This document shows positions 7,963-15,848 of a stretch of 64,000 nt of DNA, piece by piece (positions within the stretch are counted from its first letter, which is position 1; the number at the start of each line of letters is the position of its first letter). The position numbers were made by a program, and so were the translations under genes. Source of the DNA: Achromobacter aloeverae (lineage in GTDB: Bacteria; Pseudomonadota; Gammaproteobacteria; Burkholderiales; Burkholderiaceae_B). Location of the stretch: assembly GCF_004121055.1 (NCBI RefSeq), contig NZ_PYAL01000001.1:1116001-1180000 (forward strand), written 5' to 3'. The notes under the pieces were generated by a model. It was not told the DNA's origin, did not search any database, and saw only the letters and a program-made list of their open reading frames with translations.

Positions 7963-9024
7963 TCAACGAAGGACCTGGGCGGCCGACTTCAGCAGCGCGT
8001 CCGACAGCGTGACACCCTGCTTCTGCGCCGCGGTCGCGTTGACGAACAGCACCGGCTTGCCGGCGCTTTCCGGGGCGATGGCGCCGGGCTTGTCTCCCTT
8101 GAGTATGCGCACCGCGATGCGGCCGGCCTGCACGCCCATGTCGTGGTAGTTGACCCCCAGCGCGGCCACGGCGCCCCGCTTGACGCTGTCGGTATCCGAC
8201 GCGACCAGCGGGATCCTGGCGTCGTTGCTGACCTTGGTCAGGGCCTCGAACGCCGACACCACGTTGTTGTCGGTGCTGGCGTAGATCACATCGGCCTTGC
8301 CGATCAGGCTGCGGGCGGCCGACCCGACATCCACCGTGCGCGGCGCCGCCGCCTCGATCAGGCTCATTCCGGATTTCGGCAACAGGTCCTGCATCTGCTT
8401 GACCACCACCACGGAATTGGGCTCGCCGGGGTTGTAGACCATGCCGACGCGCTTGGCCGTAGGCACGATCTTCTTGATGAGTTCGATCTGGCGGTCCAGC
8501 GGCAAGGCATCGCTGACGCCGGTGACGTTGCTGTCGGCGGCCTGCGGGCCGGCGGCCACCAGTTGCGCCGCGACCGGATCGGTCACCGCCGCGTACACCA
8601 GCGGCACGTCCTTGGTGGCGGCCGCCACGGCCTGGGCCGCGGGCGTCGATATGGCGACGATGACATCGGGCCGGTCGCCAACGAATTTGCGCGCGATCTG
8701 CGCGGCCGTGGCGTTATTGCCCTGCGCGCTCTGGAACTGCCATTTCAGGTTCCTGGCCGGATCGTAGCCGGCGGCCTTCAACGCATCCCGCACGCCATCG
8801 CGCACCGCGTCCAGCGCGGGATGATCGGTGATGGTCATGACCGCCACGGACTTCGGCGCGGGCCCCGCCGCCCATGCCGACGGCGCCGCCAGCGCGACGG
8901 CGGGCACCAGCAAGCTCGACGCGGCGATCCGCACGGCACGGGCCACGCGCGCCCAAAGGACGCTGAAGGGGACGCTGAAGGCCGCGCGAGCGGCCACCCC
9001 GGCCGGACGGGATGCATACACCAT
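7963..9024 (-). CDS. ABC transporter substrate-binding protein, TrpX-like (PF04392 family)
   Basis: Periplasmic receptor of 353 residues from the chosen start. The mature protein begins near APKSVAVMTITDHPALDAVRDGVRDALKAAGYD, typical of the family; later AISTPAAQAVAAATKDVPLVYAAVTDP and VGMVYNPGEPNS form the two-lobed fold. The ATG at 9024 is preferred because AAGGA lies about 10 bases upstream; an in-frame ATG at 9078 would add 18 residues. The signal region is long (about 45 residues, ending VALAAPSAWA). First gene of the ABC operon; no attenuator or T-box is visible upstream. Confidence 0.88.
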   Translation of the reverse strand: MVYASRPAGVAARAAFSVPFSVLWARVARAVRIAASSLLVPAVALAAPSAWAAGPAPKSVAVMTITDHPALDAVRDGVRDALKAAGYDPARNLKWQFQSAQGNNATAAQIARKFVGDRPDVIVAISTPAAQAVAAATKDVPLVYAAVTDPVAAQLVAAGPQAADSNVTGVSDALPLDRQIELIKKIVPTAKRVGMVYNPGEPNSVVVVKQMQDLLPKSGMSLIEAAAPRTVDVGSAARSLIGKADVIYASTDNNVVSAFEALTKVSNDARIPLVASDTDSVKRGAVAALGVNYHDMGVQAGRIAVRILKGDKPGAIAPESAGKPVLFVNATAAQKQGVTLSDALLKSAAQVLR

Positions 9025-9376
9025 AGTTTGGCTATCCTTTTGTATGAGAGAGGTCGGTATCTTTTGAATACCGCACACGAATACTGCACACGACTACCGT
9101 ACGCGAATACCGTACGCGGACCCGGCTGAACCGATCGGAGCGCGTCCGTCACGCCCCGCCGCGCCAGGCGACAGCAGCAACGCGCCGTTGCGCACCGCAA
9201 CGCATAGTCTAACGGAGCGCGCGCGCCTGTCGGGAACGGATGGGCACGGGAAATCCCTGAGGTCTTGCGGCATCCATCCGCATACGCTTAACGATCGATA
9301 TACTTGCCCAAGGATCGCCCGGAAAACCATAAAAAGAACATCAACCTCGATGTCGCTAACTTAGCAGAGGCACATC
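9025..9376. other. Intergenic region between divergent ABC operon and aldo/keto reductase gene
   Basis: About 350 bp with no convincing gene. It holds a run of near-repeats CCGTACGCGAATAC/CCGTACGCGGAC around 9096-9122 and the AT-rich palindrome-like stretch AACGATCGATATAC near 9290-9303, which could belong to the promoter of the plus-strand gene. Nothing else is recognisable. Confidence 0.4.
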
Positions 9377-10336
9377 ATGCAACTACGCCAATTGGGCCGC
9401 TCCGGCCTCGCTGTTCCTCCCCTGGCCTTCGGCGGCAATGTGTTCGGCTGGACCGTCGGCGAAGCCGATGCGTTTTCGCTGCTGGACGCCATGGTCGACG
9501 CCGGCTTGAACTTCATCGATACGGCCGACGTCTATTCGCGCTGGGCGCCGGGCAATCGTGGCGGGGAGTCGGAAGTCATCATCGGCAAATGGCTGGCCAG
9601 GAGCGGCAAGCGGGACAAGGTCATCATCGCGACCAAGGTCGGCATGGAGATGGGGCCCAAGGCCCAGGGCCTGTCGCCGGGCTATATCGCGCGTGCCATC
9701 GAGGATACGCTGGCGCGCCTGCAGACCGACTATGTCGATCTCTATCAATCGCACCTCGACGATCCCGACACGCCGCTGACCGACACCTTGGGCGCCTATG
9801 CCAAGCTGATCGAACAGGGCAAGGTGCGCGCCATCGGTGCCTCCAACTATACGGCGCAGCGCCTGTCCGAGGCATTGGTCCTCAGCGAGCGCAATGGCTT
9901 GCCGCGCTACGAGACCATCCAGCCCGAATACAACCTGTATGCGCGCGAGCCTTATGAAAGCGGCTTGCAGGCCGTGGCCGTGGCGCAGGATGTCGGCACG
10001 ATCAATTACTACGCGCTCGCCAGCGGTTTCCTGTCCGGCAAGTACCGGTCGGTGGCCGATGCCGCCAAGAGCGTGCGCGGGCGCAAGATCGTCGACACTT
10101 ATCTCAACGACCGCGGCAGGCGCATCCTGGCGGCGCTGGACGAGGCCGTGGAGACGACCGGCGCCACGCATACCCAGGTGGCGCTGGCCTGGACCATGGC
10201 GCAACCCGGCATCACGGCGCCGATCGCCAGCGCCACGTCGCTGGCGCAGCTGGACGACCTGGTCGCGGCCACGCGATTGACGCTGCCGGCGGGTGTCATC
10301 CAGAAGCTGGACACTGCTAGTGGGTGGAGGGGGTGA
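9377..10336 (+). CDS. Aldo/keto reductase
   Basis: A 319-residue NADPH-dependent aldo/keto reductase of the (alpha/beta)8-barrel family. The catalytic tetrad is visible: Asp and Tyr in FIDTADVYS (near residues 46-54), Lys in IIATKVGMEMG, and His in DLYQSHLDDPDTP. The end carries the usual cofactor-proximal segment ITAPIASATSLAQLDDLV. RBS GAGG sits 8 bases before the ATG. It stands alone between two intergenic regions, so its physiological carbonyl substrate is not indicated by neighbours. Confidence 0.92.
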   Translation: MQLRQLGRSGLAVPPLAFGGNVFGWTVGEADAFSLLDAMVDAGLNFIDTADVYSRWAPGNRGGESEVIIGKWLARSGKRDKVIIATKVGMEMGPKAQGLSPGYIARAIEDTLARLQTDYVDLYQSHLDDPDTPLTDTLGAYAKLIEQGKVRAIGASNYTAQRLSEALVLSERNGLPRYETIQPEYNLYAREPYESGLQAVAVAQDVGTINYYALASGFLSGKYRSVADAAKSVRGRKIVDTYLNDRGRRILAALDEAVETTGATHTQVALAWTMAQPGITAPIASATSLAQLDDLVAATRLTLPAGVIQKLDTASGWRG

Positions 10337-10362
10337 GGTCCCCCGAGGGCGCTGCGCGCCTT

Positions 10363-10451
10363 CCCCCCAGGGGCGGCACCGGCGGACCGAAGGAGAAACC
10401 CACCCCAGCGCGCAGCGCGCGCCCCCCTCAAGGGGCAGCACCGGCGGACCG
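10363..10451. repeat. Duplicated GC-rich intergenic element
   Basis: Two copies of a GC-rich unit: CCCCCCAGGGGCGGCACCGG (continuing CGGACCG) at 10363-10389 and CCCCCCTCAAGGGGCAGCAC (continuing CGGCGGACCG) at 10422-10451. They are embedded in hairpin-rich DNA (GCGCTGCGCGCC, CCGGCAAAGCCGG). Similar GC-rich elements are common between genes in Burkholderiales and may act as REP-like or terminator elements for the upstream reductase gene. Confidence 0.6.
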
Positions 10452-10501
10452 GCAAAGCCGGCTCCGCTGTGCCCCCGGTCGGGGCGGGGTTCTTAAGTAG
10501 C

Positions 10502-10537
10502 AGTGGGATTACGCGCCAGGAAGTGGGATTACGCGCC
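10502..10537. repeat. 16-bp direct repeat
   Basis: AGTGGGATTACGCGCC occurs at 10502-10517 and again at 10522-10537, spaced by 20 bp start to start, followed by GGGCAT tandem copies around 10541-10558. The rest of the 407-bp gap between 10337 and 10743 holds the GC-rich repeat before it and the promoter after it. Confidence 0.7.
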
Positions 10538-10650
10538 TCATGGGCATGGGCATGGGCAGTGCGTTCCTCCCAGGCAGTCTCCTCGTCGATCGTGGCCTGC
10601 GGGACGGCCGTCCGGCTTAGGGCATCTGGCCACGATAGTTAAATAGTAAT

Positions 10651-10682
10651 TTGTTGACAATCTTCAAAATTGCACCTAGCCT
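10651..10682 (+). promoter_or_regulatory. Promoter and putative GntR operator of the ABC operon (site A)
   Basis: TTGTTGACAA (10651-10660) is an inverted repeat, TTGT-TG-ACAA, overlapping a consensus -35 TTGACA (10654-10659). A possible -10 TAGCCT (10677-10682) follows after 17 bp. The core GTTGACAATCTTCA matches the sequence before two other units (sites B and C) at 12 of 14 positions. FCD-type GntR proteins usually bind short palindromes of this kind, so the regulator encoded at the end of this operon is the natural candidate. CCACGATAG also lies just upstream (10630-10638). Confidence 0.6.
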
Positions 10683-10743
10683 TCATCGGTAGAAGCGAGC
10701 CATCGAGCGTCATAAAAGAAGCGGCCGCTTAAAGGAGGCTTGG

Positions 10744-11811
10744 GTGTCTTTCCTCGAATTGGACGGACTGACCAAGAGCTATGGCTCATTGGCGGTCGTC
10801 AAGGGTGTGAACCTCTCCGTCGACAAAGGCCAGCTGGTGTGCCTGCTCGGCCCTTCCGGATGCGGCAAGACGACGACCCTGCGGCTGATCGCCGGCTTCG
10901 GCAAGGCCAGCGGCGGTGAAATCCGGGTGGGCGGCCAGACCGTGTCTTCCGTGCAAGCCACCCTGCCGCCGGAATCGCGCAACATGTCGATGATCTTCCA
11001 GAGCTACGCGCTCTGGCCGCACATGACGGTCTTCGACAACGTCGCCTACGGCCTGAAGCTGCGCCGCCTGCCCGCGCGCGACGTCGCCGAGCGGGTGCGC
11101 GCCATCCTCGCCTCCACCCAGCTCACGGCGCTCGAAGACCGCTACCCCGGCGAACTTTCCGGCGGCCAGCAACAGCGCGTCTCCCTGGCGCGCGCGCTGG
11201 TGGTCAAGCCGGAAATCCTGCTGCTGGACGAGCCGCTTTCCAACCTGGACGCCAATCTGCGCGAGGAAATGCGCTTCGAGATCCGCCGCCTGCACGACGA
11301 ATTCCGCTACACCACCGTCTACGTCACGCACGACCAGGCCGAGGCGATGACCACGGCCGACCTCATCGTGGTCATGAACGAAGGCCGCATCGAGCAATGC
11401 GGGACGCCCGAGGATATCTATGAGCGCCCGCAAACCGAGTTCGTGGCCCGCTTCATCGGCGGCACCAACATCCTGAAGGGCGAACGCGAAGGCGATGACG
11501 CCGTGCGCTGCGAAGGCGGACTGGTCCTGCGCTGCGGCCACGGCGACTTCCCGACCGACGGCAATACCGCGGTTTCCGTGCGCCACCATGACATCCGGCT
11601 TTCCCGGACCCGGCCCAATGACGCCACCACGAATTGGGCAAGCGGCATCGTTCAGCGCCAGATCTATCTCGGGTCCCACCGCGATTACCTGGTGACGCTT
11701 CGTGGTGGGGTAACGGTGCGCACGATCGCGCCCGTCGACGTCGCGATTCCGGCCGGGCAGGAGGTAAGCCTGTACTTCGCGCCCGAAAACTGCCGGGCCC
11801 TCGCGCATTGA
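10744..11811 (+). CDS. ABC transporter ATP-binding protein (FbpC/PotA-like)
   Basis: A 355-residue ATPase of the iron/polyamine/spermidine importer class. Walker A GPSGCGKTT is at residues 36-44, the Q-loop in MIFQSYALWPHM, signature LSGGQQQRVSLARAL, Walker B EILLLDEPLSNLDANLR, and H-loop YVTHDQAEAMT. A C-terminal TOBE-like regulatory domain follows from about residue 240. The start is GTG, fixed by AAAGGAGG five bases upstream. First gene of a four-gene operon with receptor, fused permease and GntR regulator; the presence of a GntR/FCD regulator suggests an organic acid or similar rather than iron, which is inference. Confidence 0.93.
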   Translation: MSFLELDGLTKSYGSLAVVKGVNLSVDKGQLVCLLGPSGCGKTTTLRLIAGFGKASGGEIRVGGQTVSSVQATLPPESRNMSMIFQSYALWPHMTVFDNVAYGLKLRRLPARDVAERVRAILASTQLTALEDRYPGELSGGQQQRVSLARALVVKPEILLLDEPLSNLDANLREEMRFEIRRLHDEFRYTTVYVTHDQAEAMTTADLIVVMNEGRIEQCGTPEDIYERPQTEFVARFIGGTNILKGEREGDDAVRCEGGLVLRCGHGDFPTDGNTAVSVRHHDIRLSRTRPNDATTNWASGIVQRQIYLGSHRDYLVTLRGGVTVRTIAPVDVAIPAGQEVSLYFAPENCRALAH

Positions 11812-11839
11812 AGACGCGACAGGCATGGAGACGGCAAAC

Positions 11840-12994
11840 ATGGAGACAGCGGATATGAAAGCAGCGGACCTCAAAACAGCGGACGTCAACGTAGCGGACT
11901 TCCACGTAGCGGACTTCCACGCGGCGGCCTTCAGGTCGGCGGACCGGTGGCGCAGGAAACTCGCCACCGCCCTGCTGGCCTCGGCCGGCATGGGCCTCGC
12001 GGCGGGGGCCATGGCTGCCGCGCCCGCCCCTTACGCCATCACGCCGGAACTGGTGACCGCCGCCACGGCGGAAAAGAAGGTCGTGTTCTACACCTCCACC
12101 GACGTCGCCGTGGCCCAGGGCCTGGCCCAGGAATTCCAGAAGGAATATCCCGGCATCACGGTGCAGGTCGAACGCTCCGGTTCCGAGCGCGTCTTCCAGC
12201 GCCTGGGCCAGGAATACTCGACCGGCATCCACAACGCCGACGTCATCGAGACTTCCGACGCGGTGAACTTCGTGTACTTCAAGCAGCAGGGCTGGCTGCG
12301 GCCCATGGTGCCGAAGATCGTGGCGGACAAGTGGCCGGCCTCCGCGCGCGACGCCGACGGCTATTACGCCGCCTATCGTGCCCACCTTTCCGTCATGGCC
12401 TACAACACGACGCTGATGAAGGACGCGGATGCGCCCAAGACCTGGACGGACCTGCTGGACCCCCGCTACAAGGGCAAGATGGTCAAGGCGCATCCCGGCT
12501 ATAGCGGCACCATCATGACCTCGACCTACATCCTGAGCCAGCTGCTGGGCTGGGAATATTTCGAGAAGCTGGGCAAGCAGGACATCATGCAGGTGCAGTC
12601 CTCCACCGAACCGCCCAAGAAGCTGGCGGAAAAGGAAAGAGCCCTGCAAGTCGACGGCAACGAATACAACATCTTCCGCCTGCAGGACCAGGGGGTTCCG
12701 CTGAAGATCGTCTATCCGCCCGAGGGCACGCCGATAGCCATCGGGAACGCGGGCGTATTGAAGGACGCCCCCCATCCCAATGCCGCCAAGCTCTTCTACG
12801 CCTTCATCTTTTCCACCCAGGCGCAGCAGATCAACAGCGATACGGGCGGCCTGCGCTCCTTCAACCCCGATGTCAAGGAAAAGGCCAGCCGCACGCCGCT
12901 CTCCAGCATCAAGGTGCTGAACTCGGACCCCGTCAAGGTCCTGCCGCAGATACAGACCATCAAGTCCAACTACGAGAAATATTTCGGCACCTGA
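11840..12994 (+). CDS. Extracellular solute-binding protein (AfuA/FbpA-like) with unusual N-terminal repeat
   Basis: Periplasmic receptor, 384 residues from the chosen start. The mature part (from about APAPYAITPELVTAATAEKK) has the family-1 fold, with VVFYTSTDVAVAQGLAQEF and ADVIETSDAVNFVYFKQQGWL. Oddly, about 35 residues precede the signal peptide core (WRRKLATALLASAGMGLAAG) and read as A(D/N)xxx pentapeptides: ADLKT, ADVNV, ADFHV, ADFHA. The 5' end is made of 15-bp in-frame duplications that create three possible starts, 11825, 11840 and 11855; the last two each have GGAGA about eight bases upstream. Operon-mate of the ATPase and permease genes. Ligand unknown. Confidence 0.85.
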   Translation: METADMKAADLKTADVNVADFHVADFHAAAFRSADRWRRKLATALLASAGMGLAAGAMAAAPAPYAITPELVTAATAEKKVVFYTSTDVAVAQGLAQEFQKEYPGITVQVERSGSERVFQRLGQEYSTGIHNADVIETSDAVNFVYFKQQGWLRPMVPKIVADKWPASARDADGYYAAYRAHLSVMAYNTTLMKDADAPKTWTDLLDPRYKGKMVKAHPGYSGTIMTSTYILSQLLGWEYFEKLGKQDIMQVQSSTEPPKKLAEKERALQVDGNEYNIFRLQDQGVPLKIVYPPEGTPIAIGNAGVLKDAPHPNAAKLFYAFIFSTQAQQINSDTGGLRSFNPDVKEKASRTPLSSIKVLNSDPVKVLPQIQTIKSNYEKYFGT

Positions 12995-13057
12995 TGCCGC
13001 GGCCGGCCGGATCCCCGGATCCCTGTATTCCGGACCGGCCGGCATGGAAGCCACGCC

Positions 13058-14785
13058 ATGGAAACCATGACCACCGCCCCGCTCGCCGACAAGCAGCCAT
13101 CGCGCCGCATCGATTTTTCGATCCCGGTCTTCACCCTGCTCGCGATCGTGCTCGGCGTGCTGGTCATTCTTCCCCTGTTCTGGCTGCTTTACTACGTCTT
13201 CCGCGGCGACGACGGCGCGTTCACCTGGCAGAACCTGGCGGCGCTGGTCTCCGACGCCAGCCTGCTCGAAGCCTACAAGCGCACCCTGGGCATGGCGTTG
13301 GGCGTGGCCGTCCTGACCTGCCTGGTCGCCACGCCCATGGCCTGGCTGGTCGCCCGCACCGACCTGCCGCTGCGGCGCCATGTGCGCATGCTGGTGACCG
13401 CCTCTTTCGTCACCCCGCCGTTTCTGGGCGCGATAGCCTATGAGATCCTGGCCGCGCCGAACAGCGGGCTGGTCAACGTCATCTATCGCGCGCTCTTCGG
13501 CCTGGAGCGGTCGGATCGCCTGGTGAACATCTACACCTTCCCCGGCCTCATCTTCGTCATCGCCTGCTTCACCTTCCCCTACGTCTTCACGCTGGTCGCC
13601 AATGCCCTGGACAAGGTCCCCTCGGACCTGGAGGATGCCTCGTCCATGCTGGGCGGCAAGCCGCTGACCACGCTGCGCAAGGTGACCTTTCCGCTGGTCC
13701 TGCCCGCCATGCTCGCGGGCATGCTGATCGCCACCCTGCAATCCCTCACGATGTTCGGCTCGCCCGCCATCCTTGCGCTGCCGGCCGGGTTCCACGTCGT
13801 CACCACCAAGATCTGGAGCTACTTCCAGTTCCCGCCGCGGCTGGGCATGGCGGCGGCCGCGTCCCTGCCCCTGCTGCTCGTCACCGTGGCCCTGCTGCGC
13901 GCGCAAAAGACGATACTGGGCCGCAAGGGATATACCGTCCTCGGCGGCAAGAGCGGCACGCCCCGCGTGACCGAACTGGGCCGCTGGAAATGGGTGGCGA
14001 CGGCCTTCGTCCTCGCGGTGCTGTGCCTCACCATCTTCCTGCCCTATGCCGCCCTGCTGAAGACGTCGCTGACCCGCGCCGTGGGCGATGCGGTCAACTT
14101 CAGCACGCTGACCCTGCACCACTGGAATTTCGTGCTGTTCGAATTGTCGGCCACCCGGCTGGCGCTGACCAACACGTTGATCCTGGGACTGTCCAGCGCC
14201 ACGGTCGTCACCGCCCTCGCGCTGGTGGTTTCCTACCTGGCGGGCCGCCGTGCGCTGGGCGGCGCGTCCTTCCTGGGCATGCTCGCCACCGCGCCCGTCG
14301 CCATCCCGGGCATCGTGCTGGGCGTCGGCCTTTTCCTCAGCTACGCCAATCCCACGTTCAAGCTGTACGGGACCCTGTGGATCCTGCTGATCGCCTTCGT
14401 CACCATCGAGTTGCCGGCAGGCTACCAGCAGATCTCGTCGGCGTTTTCCGGTGTGCACCCGGAACTGGAGGAAGCCAGCCGCATCCTTGGCGCATCGCGC
14501 ATGCGGGCCTTGTGGCAGATCACCGCGCCGCTGCTGCGGACCAGCGTGGTCGCCACCTGGTGCTTCGTCTTCGTCGGCACGATCCGCGAACTGTCGGCCA
14601 CGATCCTGCTCACCACGGCCAATACGAAATTGGTATCGGTTATCATTTATGACCTGAATGAGAGCGGCGATCTCGGTGCCATCTGCGTTCTGGGCATCAT
14701 CCTGCTGGTGGTTTCGTTCGCCGTCGTTTCCGTCGCCAACGCCGTTCCCATCCTGGGCGGGCCGTCCACCGGTCCGCGCCCATGA
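13058..14785 (+). CDS. ABC transporter permease, two fused membrane domains (FbpB-like)
   Basis: A 575-residue inner-membrane protein with about twelve hydrophobic segments in two homologous halves. Each half carries an EAA loop that contacts the ATPase: DLEDASSMLGGKPLTTLRKV (about residues 190-210) and ELEEASRILGASRMRALWQI (about 467-487). Such fused permeases belong to iron, 2-aminoethylphosphonate and related importers. It follows the receptor gene by 63 bp and is followed 13 bp later by the GntR gene. An alternative ATG three codons in is possible. Confidence 0.92.
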   Translation: METMTTAPLADKQPSRRIDFSIPVFTLLAIVLGVLVILPLFWLLYYVFRGDDGAFTWQNLAALVSDASLLEAYKRTLGMALGVAVLTCLVATPMAWLVARTDLPLRRHVRMLVTASFVTPPFLGAIAYEILAAPNSGLVNVIYRALFGLERSDRLVNIYTFPGLIFVIACFTFPYVFTLVANALDKVPSDLEDASSMLGGKPLTTLRKVTFPLVLPAMLAGMLIATLQSLTMFGSPAILALPAGFHVVTTKIWSYFQFPPRLGMAAAASLPLLLVTVALLRAQKTILGRKGYTVLGGKSGTPRVTELGRWKWVATAFVLAVLCLTIFLPYAALLKTSLTRAVGDAVNFSTLTLHHWNFVLFELSATRLALTNTLILGLSSATVVTALALVVSYLAGRRALGGASFLGMLATAPVAIPGIVLGVGLFLSYANPTFKLYGTLWILLIAFVTIELPAGYQQISSAFSGVHPELEEASRILGASRMRALWQITAPLLRTSVVATWCFVFVGTIRELSATILLTTANTKLVSVIIYDLNESGDLGAICVLGIILLVVSFAVVSVANAVPILGGPSTGPRP

Positions 14786-14798
14786 ACAGGAGGCGGCC

Positions 14799-15701
14799 GT
14801 GAGAACCGCGCGAACCGCAGGCCCACACGCGATGCCAGCCGCCGCTACGGTCAACTCACCTCGTCACGCGATGTCGGATACCCTGAATCAACCTACCAGC
14901 TTCTCCGCAATCGATTTCCTGCGCACCAAGTCGCTGGCCAATGTGGTGCAGGCCGAAATCGAGCGGATGATCATCGACGGCGAATTCCAGCCCAACGAGC
15001 GCGTCAACGAAAACGCCTTGTCGCAACGGCTGGGGGTCAGCCGTGGCCCCATCCGGGAAGCGTGCAGCGCCCTGGCCGCGATGGGCCTCATCGAGATCAT
15101 TCCCAACCGCGGCTTCTTCATCCGCGCGCTGTCGAGCGACGAATCGCAGGACCTGTCGGAGGCGCGCGCCGGCATTTTCGGCTGCATGGCGATGATGCTC
15201 GCCGAACGGGTCACCGTGGCGCAGATCGCCATCTTGCGGGCGCTGCTGGCGCGCATGGACGAGATCGTCGCGCTGGGCGAGGTGCATACCTACTATCCCG
15301 TGAATCTCGAATTCCACAAGCAGATCGCGTCGATGGCCGGCAATAACCGCCTCGGCAGCATCTACCAGAGCTTCGTGCGGGAGTTGCACATCCAGCGCTA
15401 TCGCGCGTTGTCCAGCCCCGACGTCCTGCATATTTCCAACGCGGAGCACCGCGAGATCGTCGACGCGGTGGAGGCGCGCGACCCCGTGCGGGCGCTGATC
15501 GCCGGACGCGCCCACATCCTCAACGGCATCGTGCGCGCGAAGAAGGCGCAGCAAGCGGGCGAGGCGACGGCGCAGGCCAAGGCGGCGCCGCGCAGGACGC
15601 GACGCACGGCGGCGGCCATGGAGGAAACGGCAGCGGGCACACCTGCCGACGCCGCAACGAAACCCCGCGCCAGGCGCGGTGGCCTTAGCAAAACGGACTG
15701 A
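14799..15701 (+). CDS. GntR-family regulator, FCD subfamily
   Basis: DNA-binding regulator, 300 residues from a GTG start chosen for the perfect AGGAGG at 14788-14793; an ATG at 14871 would give 276. The winged HTH reads NENALSQRLGVSRGPIREACSALAAMGLIEI. The FCD effector domain follows, with histidines in LEFHKQIASMAGN, AEHREIVDAV and GRAHILNGI that typically bind a metal and carboxylate ligand. An extra basic, disordered tail (KAAPRRTRRTA to the end) is unusual. As last gene of the ABC operon it probably autoregulates via site A and controls sites B and C. Confidence 0.9.
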   Translation: MRTARTAGPHAMPAAATVNSPRHAMSDTLNQPTSFSAIDFLRTKSLANVVQAEIERMIIDGEFQPNERVNENALSQRLGVSRGPIREACSALAAMGLIEIIPNRGFFIRALSSDESQDLSEARAGIFGCMAMMLAERVTVAQIAILRALLARMDEIVALGEVHTYYPVNLEFHKQIASMAGNNRLGSIYQSFVRELHIQRYRALSSPDVLHISNAEHREIVDAVEARDPVRALIAGRAHILNGIVRAKKAQQAGEATAQAKAAPRRTRRTAAAMEETAAGTPADAATKPRARRGGLSKTD

Positions 15702-15781
15702 ATCGGAACGGGCTGACCAAAGCGGCCTGGACATCACAGGCCGACCCTGCTTCCCCGCCATGCCGGGATTTTCCCAAAATA

Positions 15782-15811
15782 GTTGACAATTTACAGTTAT
15801 CAAACCACGAT
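15782..15811 (+). promoter_or_regulatory. Promoter and putative GntR operator (site B)
   Basis: GTTGACAATTTACA (15782-15795) contains a consensus -35 TTGACA; CCACGAT (15805-15811) overlaps the -10 position. The same 14-mer and the same CCACGAT at identical spacing occur at site C on the opposite strand before the hydrolase gene. It lies 54 bp before the MmgE/PrpD start. Confidence 0.65.
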
Positions 15812-15848
15812 CCATAGCCAGGCCAGTAACGCCACACAGGAGGAAGAC

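Noticed and set aside
11453-14854. 1133-codon open frame antisense to the ABC operon
   Set aside because: Low-complexity Gln/Arg/Gly/Asp-rich translation, no domain; the sense strand encodes well-conserved ABC proteins.
13058-15701. Separate second regulator between the permease and site B
   Set aside because: The open frame starting inside the permease is the same frame as the GntR gene; its real start is GTG 14799 with AGGAGG.
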